Shown: piece after piece, positions 1 through 8,110 of the stretch
Layout: each line of letters opens with the position of its first letter
How positions within the stretch are numbered: the stretch's first letter is position 1
NCBI GenBank assembly: GCA_052174495.1
Contig: JBQMRR010000043.1
Span: forward strand, 1-15,925
Source: Arsenophonus sp052174495
GTDB taxonomy: Bacteria; Pseudomonadota; Gammaproteobacteria; Enterobacterales; Enterobacteriaceae
Length of the DNA stretch: 15,925 nt
Direction: 5' to 3'
Made by a program: the position numbers and the translations under genes
The notes under the pieces: model-generated
The model's database searches: none
The model's input: only the letters and a program-made list of their open reading frames with translations
What the model was told of the DNA's origin: nothing

Positions 1-830
1 CATCATTATTATAAATACAAAATTATAAGTATTGATATAATATGACCTAACGCAGAAATAGATGATAGAATGCTATATTGTCCATATTTCGATTAGGTAT
101 TTTAAGATAGCATGTTATATAGTTTTTTATCGAATCTTTAACAAAGAAGAGTATTATCTAAGGCATATAATACCCCCGAAAATAAATGACGATTAGCAAA
201 AACTAAAAAAACTAGGGTTAGTAGTTATAATAAAAAGATTATTATATATAGATTCCGTACAAATTCATTCTGTGTTGTACTGGCAGGATATTTTATTGAT
301 CCTCACTATAACTAAGCAAACAATAAAATTCTTTATAAAAAGAATAAATAAAATAAAAAATGATAGTTATACAGGCAAATCTATGGTTAATATCTCTAAA
401 TTAGAGGATTAAGTCAAAAATATACATTTCAATGATTTTTAACTTGAAATAGATTAATTAAATCGATTTTAATTTTCTTTATTAGCAATAAATACATAAC
501 TTTTAATCTTCTTTTAAAGAATAATTTGATCCCTTAACTATCAAAAATAAATAGTTTAGTTATCTACGATGTACGTTGAATAGTTTGACTTTACTGAAGT
601 CAGCGAAATAAACATATTTTAATTTAAAAATAGTATTTTCAGAGAAAATCCCTCCTTTTGCTTTAATCGGGTAGCAAACCAATATAAATATGCTAAGTAG
701 CATTATTTAAATCTACGAAATATTTTCCCATAAATTCTTGAAAGGAAAGTGTTATATTTTGCATAAAAAACTAGAAGATGCGGAAAGGAGAAGTAAAAGA
801 AAACAGTGAATCCTCCTATTAATCAACCGA
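1..830. other. gene-free AT-rich DNA
   Basis: No reading frame of convincing length or composition is present on either strand, and I recognise no RNA gene. In enterobacteria sfsA usually lies upstream of dksA, but I could not find SfsA-like residues here. One stretch near 546-612 resembles 3388-3450 and is listed separately. The composition fits eroded former coding DNA. Confidence 0.6.
546..612 (+). repeat. degenerate repeat pair, copy 1 (partner at 3388-3450)
   Basis: This stretch and 3388-3450 share the order 'agttatc', 'ta(t/c)gttgaata' and 'ttgactttac', then a 'cag(c/a)ga(a/g)a' block, with roughly 70 percent matching bases by eye. Both copies are in the same orientation. The second copy lies about 90 bp downstream of a suspected IS481-type transposase remnant, so this could be the 3' part of a mobile element. 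That is inference. Confidence 0.5.
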
Positions 831-1202
831 GATTAAGAAGATTATGTTGTAATAAGATTCTTGAATAGTTTAATGCAAAGTAGAGTGATTAATTGTTTTT
901 AAGACGATCCTTAATAAGAACTTATTCTTTTTCTCGGATGGAGCTAAATAGTATGAAACTTTGGTTAGTGAAAATGAAATTAATTACCGTCTTCTACTAA
1001 AACTAGTATAATCAGAAAGTTATTGATAAAAAACTCCAGATTCAAAATGTAAATAATTACATAAATCAATTAAAAGGATGGCTGAGGAACAATTCTATAA
1101 AAGTTGTTTATTTATTGAATTATCTGACCTAGAAAATATTGTTTAAAACCATAATATTTAAAATAGAGATGTGGTTATAAATTGCTCTGTAAGCAGAGCA
1201 AC
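831..1202 (-). repeat. dispersed decayed repeat, copy A
   Basis: Read on the minus strand, this is homologous over about 370 bp to plus-strand stretches at 10971-11345 and 14650-15035. Shared landmarks, read here on the plus strand, are 'ataagattctt' (852), 'gctaaatagta' (about 944), 'ttcaaaatgtaaataatta' (about 1041), 'gaattatct' (about 1118) and 'ataaattgct' (about 1178), in the same order and spacing as in the other copies. A perfect hairpin GCTCTG-TAAG-CAGAGC sits at 1184-1199 and is degenerate in copy C. The family is unrecognised. It may be a decayed insertion sequence or a duplicated gene. Stops occur in every frame. Confidence 0.7.
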
Positions 1203-1850
1203 AAGTCCTTTCCTAAACATAGCTAAATATCTACGCTGGAATCTGACATAAATATAAACTAATGATTAGTTTTGTATTAATACTTATTGAGTAAATAAGT
1301 TTATTAGTTAATTTATGGCCGAAAATAAAATTTTCGAATTACTTAAGTATAATAATATTAGCCAGGAAGTAAAATATATCGACGAAAATAGTTAAATCGA
1401 ACTTATATTAAAAATAGCAAGTTAACTGTTTTATTAACGTAATATCGATTTTTTTACTAGAAACAAATTAGTTATTTTCTTGATACTCTTATAATATAGG
1501 AGAAGAAGAATATTTATGTTAATTATTCTTCATAGTTGAATTAAGTGAAAGAACAGATTTGTTCTTTGGCAGCAACTTCTATACTGGTAAAAATATAAAT
1601 AAAATGTCCGTTATAAAAACTATATTAATTCTTAATATCTTATGTTATTTCAGAAAATAGGAATATTAGTATTGAAATAGTTTTTTATTAGTTTAAAATT
1701 TAAAAAATTTGCCTAGAAATGAATAAAAATACCATTTATTTAATAAACCAGCCTATTATATCCTATCAGAAAAAATTTGTTTTTACATCCAAAATAAAGG
1801 AAAATAACCATGCGCATTATCTTAATACAATAAAAGAAATTGTAAGAACC
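1203..1850. other. gene-free AT-rich DNA with one strong hairpin
   Basis: No gene is supported. A perfect 8-bp stem (AAAGAACA, loop GATT, TGTTCTTT) lies at 1548-1567. It is not followed by a T-run, so it is not a clear terminator. Short open stretches, such as a 26-codon one starting at 1314, show no family resemblance. Confidence 0.6.
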
Positions 1851-1851
1851 A

Positions 1852-1880
1852 TTGCTAACTATAGAGTCTTCTGTTATTTA
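1852..1880 (+). promoter_or_regulatory. predicted dksA promoter
   Basis: A sigma70-like pair, TTGCTA (1852-1857) and TATTTA (1875-1880), has exactly 17 bp between its boxes and would start transcription near 1887. That gives a leader of about 60 nt ahead of the dksA ATG. AT-rich DNA produces chance matches, so the support is only position and spacing. Confidence 0.45.
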
Positions 1881-1896
1881 TAGCGATCTTAGTTTT

Positions 1897-1913
1897 CCCC
1901 TTTAAGGGGGGGG
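1897..1913 (+). promoter_or_regulatory. C4/G8 hairpin in the dksA leader
   Basis: CCCC (1897-1900), TTTAA and a run of eight G (1906-1913) can fold into a short GC stem just upstream of the dksA ribosome binding site, followed by TTCTTTG. It may be the 3' hairpin of a lost upstream gene or a leader structure of dksA. A run of eight G stands out in DNA this AT-rich and could vary in length by slippage. Confidence 0.5.
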
Positions 1914-1934
1914 TTCTTTGAATATTTCCTATGT

Positions 1935-1940
1935 AGGAGA
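1935..1940 (+). promoter_or_regulatory. dksA ribosome binding site
   Basis: AGGAGA lies 7 nt before the ATG at 1948. This decides the start: the upstream in-frame TTG at 1918 has no Shine-Dalgarno sequence and would add ten residues absent from enterobacterial DksA. Confidence 0.85.
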
Positions 1941-1947
1941 AAGTATT

Positions 1948-2403
1948 ATGCAAGAAGAGAAAAAATCTAAAACTTCGTCATTAAGTATTCTCGCTATTGC
2001 TGGAGTAGATCCTTACCAAAAAAAGACTGGCGAAGGCTACATGAATGTCGCCCAATTAGCACATTTTAAACGCATTCTTAAAACATGGAGAAATCAACTC
2101 AGAGATGAAGTCGATCGCACTGTAACTCATATGCGGGATGAGGCAGCAAATTTTCCTGACCCCGTTGATAGAGCGGTGCAGGAAGAGGAATTTAGCCTTG
2201 AGTTACGTAATCGTGATCGTGAACGTAAGTTGATTAAAAAAATCGAAAAGACATTAAAAAAAGTTGATAATGAAAATTTTGGTTATTGTGAAAGCTGTGG
2301 GATTGAAATTGGTATCCGTCGATTAGAAGCTCGTCCAACAGCTGATTTATGTATTGATTGCAAAACATTAGCTGAAATACGTGAAAAACAAATGTTAGGT
2401 TAA
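1948..2403 (+). CDS. dksA: RNA polymerase-binding transcription factor DksA
   Basis: DksA binds the secondary channel of RNA polymerase and, with ppGpp, represses rRNA promoters and activates amino-acid biosynthesis promoters. The 151 residues match the length and numbering of Escherichia coli DksA as I recall it. Residues about 33-108 form the long coiled-coil hairpin, whose tip keeps D71, D74 and A76 (FPDPVDRA), the residues needed for activity. The four zinc cysteines are intact at C114, C117, C135 and C138. Differences are conservative and concentrated in the N-terminal 35 residues and at A77V. The gene stands alone here: the usual neighbours sfsA and gluQ/pcnB are not recognisable. Its clean reading frame amid decayed DNA implies purifying selection and continued function. 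Confidence 0.98.
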   Translation: MQEEKKSKTSSLSILAIAGVDPYQKKTGEGYMNVAQLAHFKRILKTWRNQLRDEVDRTVTHMRDEAANFPDPVDRAVQEEEFSLELRNRDRERKLIKKIEKTLKKVDNENFGYCESCGIEIGIRRLEARPTADLCIDCKTLAEIREKQMLG

Positions 2404-2415
2404 TTAGTAACCTGA

Positions 2416-2508
2416 TATCGTAAATACGATACACAAAAGTATACCGTATACCTTTAAAATAAAGGAGTAATTCAATAATTACTAACGTTCTAGCATATAT
2501 AGAACGTT
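2416..2508. repeat. cluster of small inverted repeats downstream of dksA
   Basis: Four inverted repeats follow the dksA stop: TATCGT-AAAT-ACGATA (2416-2431), GTATAC-C-GTATAC (2439-2451), CCTTT-AAAAT-AAAGG (2451-2465), and a perfect 9-bp stem AACGTTCTA with a 7-nt loop and TAGAACGTT (2484-2508). The last is the strongest. None has a good T-tract, so a classical Rho-independent terminator is not shown, but together they may define the 3' end of the dksA mRNA. Confidence 0.5.
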
Positions 2509-2980
2509 TCACACCTATGTTACCCAACAGGTTAAACTTCATTTTAGAGAGTTGTTAATTATACTGATTAGTAGGTAGCTATCTAAAAACCAAGAGAAGT
2601 TGTATCTCAAGATTACTGAGATTGATGCCACTAAATGAGTACTAGATGCTTCTTTTCGCATTTTAAAAACTTTAAACTATCATAGTTTACTTACATATTA
2701 AGATGATAAATTACCTATCAGTCAGATACTATGATATTTTAGATAAAATAAAGAAGTATCATCGCTGCTATTGTCGTTTTATACCATAACCTAATAACAC
2801 TACTAGTAGCTATTACAACACAGATTATTACAATCTTAGTTTATTTTATTCTCAAAATTATTAATGATATTAATATAATTAAAATCAATTTATGTTTTCT
2901 ATAATTAGAACGTAACTCAGTATGTATGAGCAGCATAGCTAATCTTCTTCGAAAATCTTCATAATTTGAGTACTATTTTA
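2509..2980. other. gene-free AT-rich DNA
   Basis: No reading frame or RNA is supported. In enterobacteria gluQ would be expected on the plus strand after dksA. I looked for its class I synthetase-type N-terminus and did not find it. Confidence 0.55.
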
Positions 2981-2989
2981 CACTCTGTG

Positions 2990-3300
2990 GTATGTTAATT
3001 TTTATTTATATTAAAAAGGTTGTTAGTGAAAACTACTTATAGTGTAAAAAGAATTTTTGCTACAGAAATTGTTATGACAAAGCAAACAATCATGCAGATC
3101 AAAAAAATTTTTTTCTTAATTTCCTGATAACATAAAGATGCATCTCATTAGTTGGCTCAATAAAATTTGTTGAATAGATATATCGATTCATACATTGAAG
3201 AATCTAATTTCACTTCATCACTGCTGATATTCTTGCAATGAAGATATTAATCGCTAGGTGCCCCTTTTATAATCATCCACATTCATATTAAGAATGTAGG
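2990..3300 (+). pseudogene. IS481-type transposase remnant (third copy)
   Basis: This is a badly eroded but probable transposase C-terminal half. DNA at 3074-3100 lines up with the 'DNGKEF.DR' coding segment of the better remnant at 12276-12299 after small gaps. In one frame, FVE (3166-3174) corresponds to the MVER motif. The same frame then runs through a FxxxxDL-like spacing to YNH at 3268-3276, matching the 'LYNHQLPQ' region of IS481 family integrases. Stops interrupt it repeatedly. The identification rests on order and spacing of motifs rather than continuous similarity. Confidence 0.5.
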
Positions 3301-4050
3301 AATATAATTATAAAATCTCTGAATTATAAAAAAATATTGAACAATCTTACTAGCATTGTTCTGGTGAAATTATATTTTAAGAATAAATGGTTAAGTTATC
3401 CTCGAATATATGTTGAATAACTTGACTTTACGAGGGAATTCAGAGAAACAAAGAGGGATTCATCTAAAATAACGTTTATATCATGTTACTACTTCTGTAC
3501 TTCATTAGTCGATAGCTAACTTAAATCAACTAACTGTATTTAAAATTACAAAACATTTTTTTAATTAATTTAAAATAAAGCATTATATTCAATAAGAGTT
3601 ATTAGTAAATTTGCTGTATAACAGTCAAAAATTCAACTCAGATTCTTCATGAATCTATTCTCTATCATTAATTAGAGTTTATTTACATAACTAGGCATAT
3701 CAGCAGGTAAAAAATTCATTTAGCCTGCTCCAGATTTTCTGAATAAACTGACGACTTAAATATCATCTAAAGGTTGTTTTTCGAACTATAGTATTTTAGT
3801 TATCGACTGTTTATAGCTTTGCTATTACAAAAGCTAATTCAATTCAAACTCGTTATTATTCTTAATTATTATTCTTAATAGTTCCCAGTGTACTGACGAG
3901 AAAGCATAAAATGCCAACAGCTATTTTTTGCTTATTCGTTCAACATTCTTTCTTATAGCTGAATGATACGCTAAAAACCTTAGCAATAAAATATCAAAAA
4001 GCTTTATTGGCGGTATTACAGCTCTTTACTATTCAACTCTTCCATAGTTC
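3301..4050. other. gene-free AT-rich DNA
   Basis: It contains the second copy of the degenerate repeat pair (3388-3450). No gene, tRNA or other structural RNA is recognised. Confidence 0.55.
3388..3450 (+). repeat. degenerate repeat pair, copy 2 (partner at 546-612)
   Basis: It matches 546-612 in the same orientation, with the shared core '(t/c)gttgaata..ttgactttac'. It is placed about 90 bp after the putative third transposase remnant. Confidence 0.5.
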
Positions 4051-4850
4051 AGTTTTAACTTCTGTTCACATGCCTTTAGGAAGTGAAGCCAAGATATGAG
4101 CTATTTTATGTAGCTAAATGATATTGATCCTACATGTCCAGGAATATTTTAACATTGCATTCTAAAAATCAAGGACAGGAATCTTCCGTAGCAACCACTG
4201 GAAGATATAGTTAAATCACGTGCTTGCATGGCATTGAGGAATTAACCAGAGTTTACTTTTGATTTTCGATAAGAATCTTATAGCGCAACGTGTGCTCCTT
4301 ATGTTCATGCGTGGTACTATCAATAATAACTACTACTAGGCAAAACTATCAGCATAACTGACGAGAATAAGGTATGCGTCATTATCACAAAATAAACGTA
4401 GTGTATATTCCTAAATCACGCAGATACAATTACCAATTATCTTCAAGGGATTGCTGTTTCAGTCTTCTCATGATGCTACAGAGAGCATTATATTCTTTTA
4501 CAAAGAATCGCCATAGAGTTTTGTAAAAATCAGTAATAGAGATGCTTCACAAGTACAGAGTTATAGTAATAACTCTTTTACGCTTTCGCACACATCAAAT
4601 AAGGTGATAGAAAGTAACTATTGAATCATATTCCATGCTATTATGATTCTTTTAATCTTAGGCAGTCTAATCTAAACATCGACAATAGTAATTTATTTAT
4701 TCGTTATGCCAAATATTCATTACGAGATATAGCTATGGAAGCCTTGACGGGCCAGCATTGAACATATTAGGGAAACATGGATTTCGAAGCTCCACACCTC
4801 AACAGCAATATCTATCAGCATTCTAGTAGAATTATAAATAAGTTCATAAA
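4050..4850. other. unidentified decayed DNA, somewhat richer in GC
   Basis: This block is visibly less AT-rich than its flanks and probably represents a more recently lost gene or mobile element. Plus-strand fragments at about 4593-4616 read HTSNKVIES, which loosely resembles the P.TNG.VER motif of DDE integrases. Other fragments, such as FDKNLIAQRVL at about 4266-4298, match nothing I know. I could not assign a family. Confidence 0.4.
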
Positions 4851-5026
4851 ATAGATTATGGTAATATTTGATCTTCAGATATATTTAAGGTAAAATTTTC
4901 ATGGCACATCATCTCTCTGTTGATGTAATTATTTATCAAATCAATTATCAGAATATCCCAGCATCTCCAAAACTCCATACATCAGAAATAAACATAATTA
5001 TCATTAATCTCTCTAAGTTAAAAACT

Positions 5027-5045
5027 AGGCCAGAAGTTCTGGCCT
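5027..5045 (-). terminator. Rho-independent terminator of the lipoprotein gene
   Basis: A perfect 8-bp GC-rich stem (AGGCCAGA / TCTGGCCT, 3-nt loop) is followed on the minus strand by 'AGTTTTTAAC', giving a T-run on that strand only. It lies about 130 bp after the end of the decayed lipoprotein frame (5173) and is in the right orientation to end that transcript. Confidence 0.8.
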
Positions 5046-5172
5046 TGTCAGGTTAAAGTAAGTATATAAATAATTATATTCTTATTTTAAGAGTTTTTAT
5101 AAGATCAATTTTAAGTAAATTTTTTTACTCCATTAAGTTAATTAAATTTTATTATTTTTGTGGTTGAGAATT

Positions 5173-5666
5173 TTATTGCATGGTAACCGCTTTTTCTTTA
5201 GTACTTTTGCTTAAGGTGTTTGCCTTACTTCTGATATCCTCTTTAACCATTTTTACTTTTTTAGATAAAGCCTGTACTTCAGAATTAAACCCTTATTTAA
5301 CTTGAGTTGTTTTTCTTTGGTTTGACTTGTAGTTTCAATAGCTTTTATCTAAAATATTTTGTTGCAACTTTGATATTTTTCTTTATTTGTTTCTTTTAAT
5401 TGATCTACTTTTATTGATAGTTTATCAGCTTCTTTAACTTCTTTAGCTTCTTCAGTTCCTTCAGCTTCTTTATTTTTTATATCGCTTTCAGATTCTTTAG
5501 TATCATCAACTACTTGTTTAGTTTTTTCTTCATCACTCTGTTTTATTTGTTCAGCGCTTTCCTTAGTTTGTTGGATAGCGTCATCAACTTTAGGTGATTC
5601 ATTACAACCAGTAATAGCAGTTATTATACCTGCTAAGATTAGCATATTTAAATTTTTTTTGTTCAT
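5173..5666 (-). pseudogene. Lpp-like outer-membrane lipoprotein, interrupted
   Basis: The start (ATG 5664-5666) is preceded by AAGGAA 7 nt upstream. The first 105 codons encode a lipoprotein signal: charged MNKK, a hydrophobic stretch, then lipobox ITGC with lipidated C21 followed by N, which suggests outer-membrane sorting. A very Lys/Glu-rich, probably coiled-coil region follows, ending with LSIKVDQL, reminiscent of the KVDQL heptads of murein lipoprotein. TAG at 5349-5351 then stops the frame. Similar coding continues: the same frame reads IKAIETTSQTKEKQ, and another frame reads SEVQALSKKV and onward to MQ and a stop at 5173-5175. So one stop and one frameshift seem to split an originally longer gene of about 165 codons. 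The original is about twice the length of E. coli Lpp, so it may be a relative rather than lpp itself. The 105-residue piece could still be made. Confidence 0.6.
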
Positions 5667-5673
5667 TGATAGG

Positions 5674-5726
5674 TTCCTTTCTCTCTATTCATGGATGATC
5701 ATATCGTAAAGTACGTATATAATCAA
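5674..5726 (-). promoter_or_regulatory. lipoprotein gene promoter and ribosome binding site
   Basis: On the minus strand TTGATT (plus coordinates 5721-5726) and TATGAT (5698-5703) are separated by exactly 17 bp, a near-consensus sigma70 promoter. Transcription would start near 5691, giving a leader of about 25 nt with AAGGAA (5674-5679) before the ATG. A short leader behind a strong promoter is typical of lpp-type genes. Confidence 0.7.
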
Positions 5727-5809
5727 TAAAAAAACTTTAATATTATAGTTACGTCTATTAATTAAATAAAGAGATAAGATAGAATACAAGATATTAATAA
5801 TATAACAAC

Positions 5810-5866
5810 TTGACATATACAATTTATAGCTTATATTCCTCATCAATCTCATCATCATAGATGAGA
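5810..5866 (+). promoter_or_regulatory. orphan plus-strand promoter followed by a hairpin
   Basis: TTGACA (perfect -35, 5810-5815), a 16-bp spacer and TATATT (5832-5837) form a strong sigma70-like match. The predicted start, about 5844, is followed at once by a 7-bp stem TCTCATC / GATGAGA with a 6-nt loop (5847-5866). No coding frame follows. The transcript would run toward the 3' end of the minus-strand symporter gene. It could be a relic of a lost gene or a small RNA promoter. Confidence 0.45.
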
Positions 5867-6062
5867 ATTAAAAGAATTAAAATTATCATCAGTAATTCTA
5901 CTAAAGATCAAAATAGAACTAACCCTTTCAAGTTGTCTTAATTAACTAATTAAAATAAATAAAAAATATTACAGATAAAATAATAAAACCTCCGATAGAC
6001 GCGTCTTGTTGTTCTATTTTACTTAGAATATTATCTGCTATTAAGCTTTTAAACTGATTTAA
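5867..6062. other. intergenic DNA downstream of the symporter
   Basis: No gene is seen. A 10-bp perfect palindrome AGACGCGTCT lies at 5997-6006. No clear terminator for the symporter transcript was found. Confidence 0.5.
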
Positions 6063-7334
6063 TCAATAAAAATTATTAGACTTTTTTTTCGATTTATCTC
6101 GCAATCCGTCACCATAATGTTCACCCTCCCAATGACCAATTAATGCCGACCCCATAGCATTACTCATAACATTAGTTGCTGAGCGTCCCATATCTAAGAA
6201 AGGATCAATACCCATTAATAAAATTAAACCCGCTTCTGGAATATTAAATTGATTTAATGTTGCTGCAATAACGACCAACGATGCTCGTGGTATTCCGGCC
6301 ATACCTTTGGATGTCAGCATTAAAATCAATAACATTGTGATTTGCTTACCAATACTTAAATGAATATTGTATGCTTGACTGATAAAGATAACTGCAAATG
6401 AACAATAAGCCATTGAGCCAGCAAGATTGAATGAATAGCCAATTGGTAAAACAAAACTAGCAATCTTATTAGAGATACCAAACTGTTCTAATTTTTTTAA
6501 AGTAGCAGGGAAAGCAGCCTCAGAACTTGAGGTAGTAAAAGCAAGTAAGGCTGGATCCATGATGTTCTTAACTAAACGTAAAATGCATGGACCAACGATT
6601 AATACGGATAACCCAATTAAGATCATCCAGAGTAACGCTAAAGTAAAATAGAATTCTCCCATAAAAATACTAGTACTGATCAATACTTTTAATCCGCGTT
6701 CAGCAATTATGGATGAAATAGCAGAAAAAACCGTAATAGGGGCAAAAAACATAACATAATTTGTTAATTTTAACATTACGTAAACCAGTGAATCTAGAAT
6801 TTTAATAATTGGTTCACCTTTTTTACCTATAGCAGATAAACTGCACCCCATAAAAATTGAGAAAATAACAATTTGCAAAATTTCATTACGCGACATTGCA
6901 TCAATGATGCTAGTAGGTATAGCATGGGTAATAAAATTACGAAAAAAAAAGGCTGTTGATTTAATATTTACCACCGCTGAATTTGTATTTATCGAAAAAT
7001 TAATACCTACTCCTGGTTTAAGAACATTAACAATGATCAAACCAAGGATAATTGAAATGAAAGATGCAACTATAAACAGTAACAATGTTTTTGAAAAAAC
7101 ACGCCCAAACATTTTTTCATCATCCATTTTAGCGATTCCGACGATCAAGGTCGAGATAATTAATGGTGCAATAATCATTTTAATCAAACGTAAAAAAATA
7201 TCTGTAATAATTGAAATATTTTTGGCGTAGCTCATTGTTGCTTCAGCATTAGTAAGTGAATTTAATGAAAACCCAACCATGATCCCCGTGATCATGCTTA
7301 TAATAATCCAATTAGTTAAATTTTTTAATTTCAT
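6063..7334 (-). CDS. dicarboxylate/amino acid:cation symporter (DAACS family)
   Basis: This is an intact 423-residue inner-membrane transporter, of normal length for the GltP/DctA family, which takes up glutamate, aspartate or C4-dicarboxylates with Na+ or H+. Family signatures appear in order: LIKMIIAPLIISTL (residues 49-63), the serine-rich hairpin 1 tip TSSSE (268-272), GYSFNL (299-304), hairpin 2 SKGMAGIP (342-349), and the TM8 binding motif with D377, D381, R384 and N388. Hydrophobic segments run from residue 8 onward. Two oddities: the conserved NxDG(T/S) cation-site motif reads NLAGS here (Asp replaced by Ala305), and hairpin 2 has Arg350 where GltP has Gly. Arg there may be normal for its subfamily. 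The start ATG has a weak CGGA 7 nt upstream. Substrate cannot be told from sequence. No operon partner is present. Confidence 0.92.
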   Translation of the reverse strand: MKLKNLTNWIIISMITGIMVGFSLNSLTNAEATMSYAKNISIITDIFLRLIKMIIAPLIISTLIVGIAKMDDEKMFGRVFSKTLLLFIVASFISIILGLIIVNVLKPGVGINFSINTNSAVVNIKSTAFFFRNFITHAIPTSIIDAMSRNEILQIVIFSIFMGCSLSAIGKKGEPIIKILDSLVYVMLKLTNYVMFFAPITVFSAISSIIAERGLKVLISTSIFMGEFYFTLALLWMILIGLSVLIVGPCILRLVKNIMDPALLAFTTSSSEAAFPATLKKLEQFGISNKIASFVLPIGYSFNLAGSMAYCSFAVIFISQAYNIHLSIGKQITMLLILMLTSKGMAGIPRASLVVIAATLNQFNIPEAGLILLMGIDPFLDMGRSATNVMSNAMGSALIGHWEGEHYGDGLRDKSKKKSNNFY

Positions 7335-7391
7335 AATGATTCCGTTTTATGAGACTAGTGTTAAATCTTATCTTATTTAACAAGCTCTGAA

Positions 7392-7420
7392 TTAGTATTT
7401 CACTATTATTACTTGTTCAA
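7392..7420 (-). promoter_or_regulatory. predicted symporter promoter
   Basis: On the minus strand TTGAAC (plus coordinates 7415-7420) and TACTAA (7392-7397) are spaced by 17 bp and would start transcription near 7386, about 50 nt before the ATG. Support is position and spacing only. Confidence 0.45.
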
Positions 7421-7510
7421 TTTAAAAAAATTGTATGATTTTTTTAAATAATTCAGGTTTAACTTTTAATCAATCTTTCATAGACTACAGTGGATTTTTC
7501 TACTACCTAC

Positions 7511-7530
7511 TACCTAATAGTGATTAGGTA
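7511..7530. repeat. perfect inverted repeat upstream of the symporter
   Basis: TACCTAAT, loop AGTG, ATTAGGTA is an 8-bp perfect stem. It lies about 90 bp upstream of the predicted symporter -35 box and 9 bp beyond the 3' end of the adjacent transposase remnant. It might be an operator, a terminator stem or an insertion sequence end. Nothing decides between these. Confidence 0.5.
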
Positions 7531-7538
7531 ATTTCTAA

Positions 7539-8110
7539 TTATATAGCTAAATATATTGACACAAGATTATCATCTAAAGCTCTTGATCAGAATTGAAATG
7601 ATAACTTTACAGCTACTTCTATGTGTCCATTAAATCGCTCAACCATATCATTTATTTGAAGATGTATTACCATTATAAATCAATGTTATATATCAAGCTC
7701 TGTACAGCAAATGAGCGATTTCCTGTTTTCTGGTAGCTAAACCTTTTTAGAGCAAAAGTTAGTCCATAAATTTTTTGCCATTCTCGTAAGTATCGATGCA
7801 TATCTATGGAAAATGCCAGGTGTAGTTAAGGTCACGTAAGAAGTGTCGAGTATTTGTCGTAATCTTAGCCTTGTAAATGCAGATAAAAATCTGTCCGAAT
7901 GGCACAATTTATGCTTATAAAAAATAAGATCCTCAAATTTCGTTCAGTCTTCTTAGAAGAGATTTTGCATTATGTGCAAATAAACAAGCTCGTATCTTTT
8001 TAAACGTTTTATATACTTTTGTTTTATGACGTAGTTTCTTCTCTTATTATTAAGAATAATTAAAAAGAAAATATTTTTCGCAAGAAAATCTGGATTATGA
8101 CTTTCTAAGC
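7539..8110 (-). pseudogene. IS481-type transposase remnant
   Basis: A DDE (rve-type) integrase is readable across several frames on the minus strand. In order: KRYELVYLHI (7980-8009, compare 'YEPGYLHID'), RILFFISINCAIR (compare RYLFVAIDRATR), IYKAK.TTN, FLRDL (7828-7842), ENGKKFMD (7762-7785, compare DNGKEFTD), MVERFNGHI (7620-7646), then a weak LDDNL..YL tail ending near 7539. Between these are several stops and at least two frameshifts, and the second catalytic Asp motif reads EN rather than DN. DNA at 7975-8010 is about 75 percent identical by eye to 12060-12092, so this is the same element as the 12-kb remnant. Family membership is confident. The exact insertion sequence is unknown and the terminal repeats are not visible. 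Confidence 0.85.

Noticed and set aside
1918..1947. A longer dksA starting at TTG 1918
   Set aside because: No Shine-Dalgarno sequence fits it, the extra residues are absent from enterobacterial DksA, and AGGAGA is ideally placed for the ATG at 1948.
2234..2542. Minus-strand open frame of 102 codons over the dksA 3' end
   Set aside because: It overlaps dksA on the opposite strand, has no family resemblance, and its composition is explained by the complement of dksA.
4740..4800. A tRNA-like stretch with 'atttcgaagctcc'
   Set aside because: No acceptor stem or anticodon arm can be folded around it at the right spacing.
6904..7230. Plus-strand open frame of 108 codons inside the symporter
   Set aside because: It is the complement of a hydrophobic membrane-protein gene with no ribosome binding site or recognisable domain.
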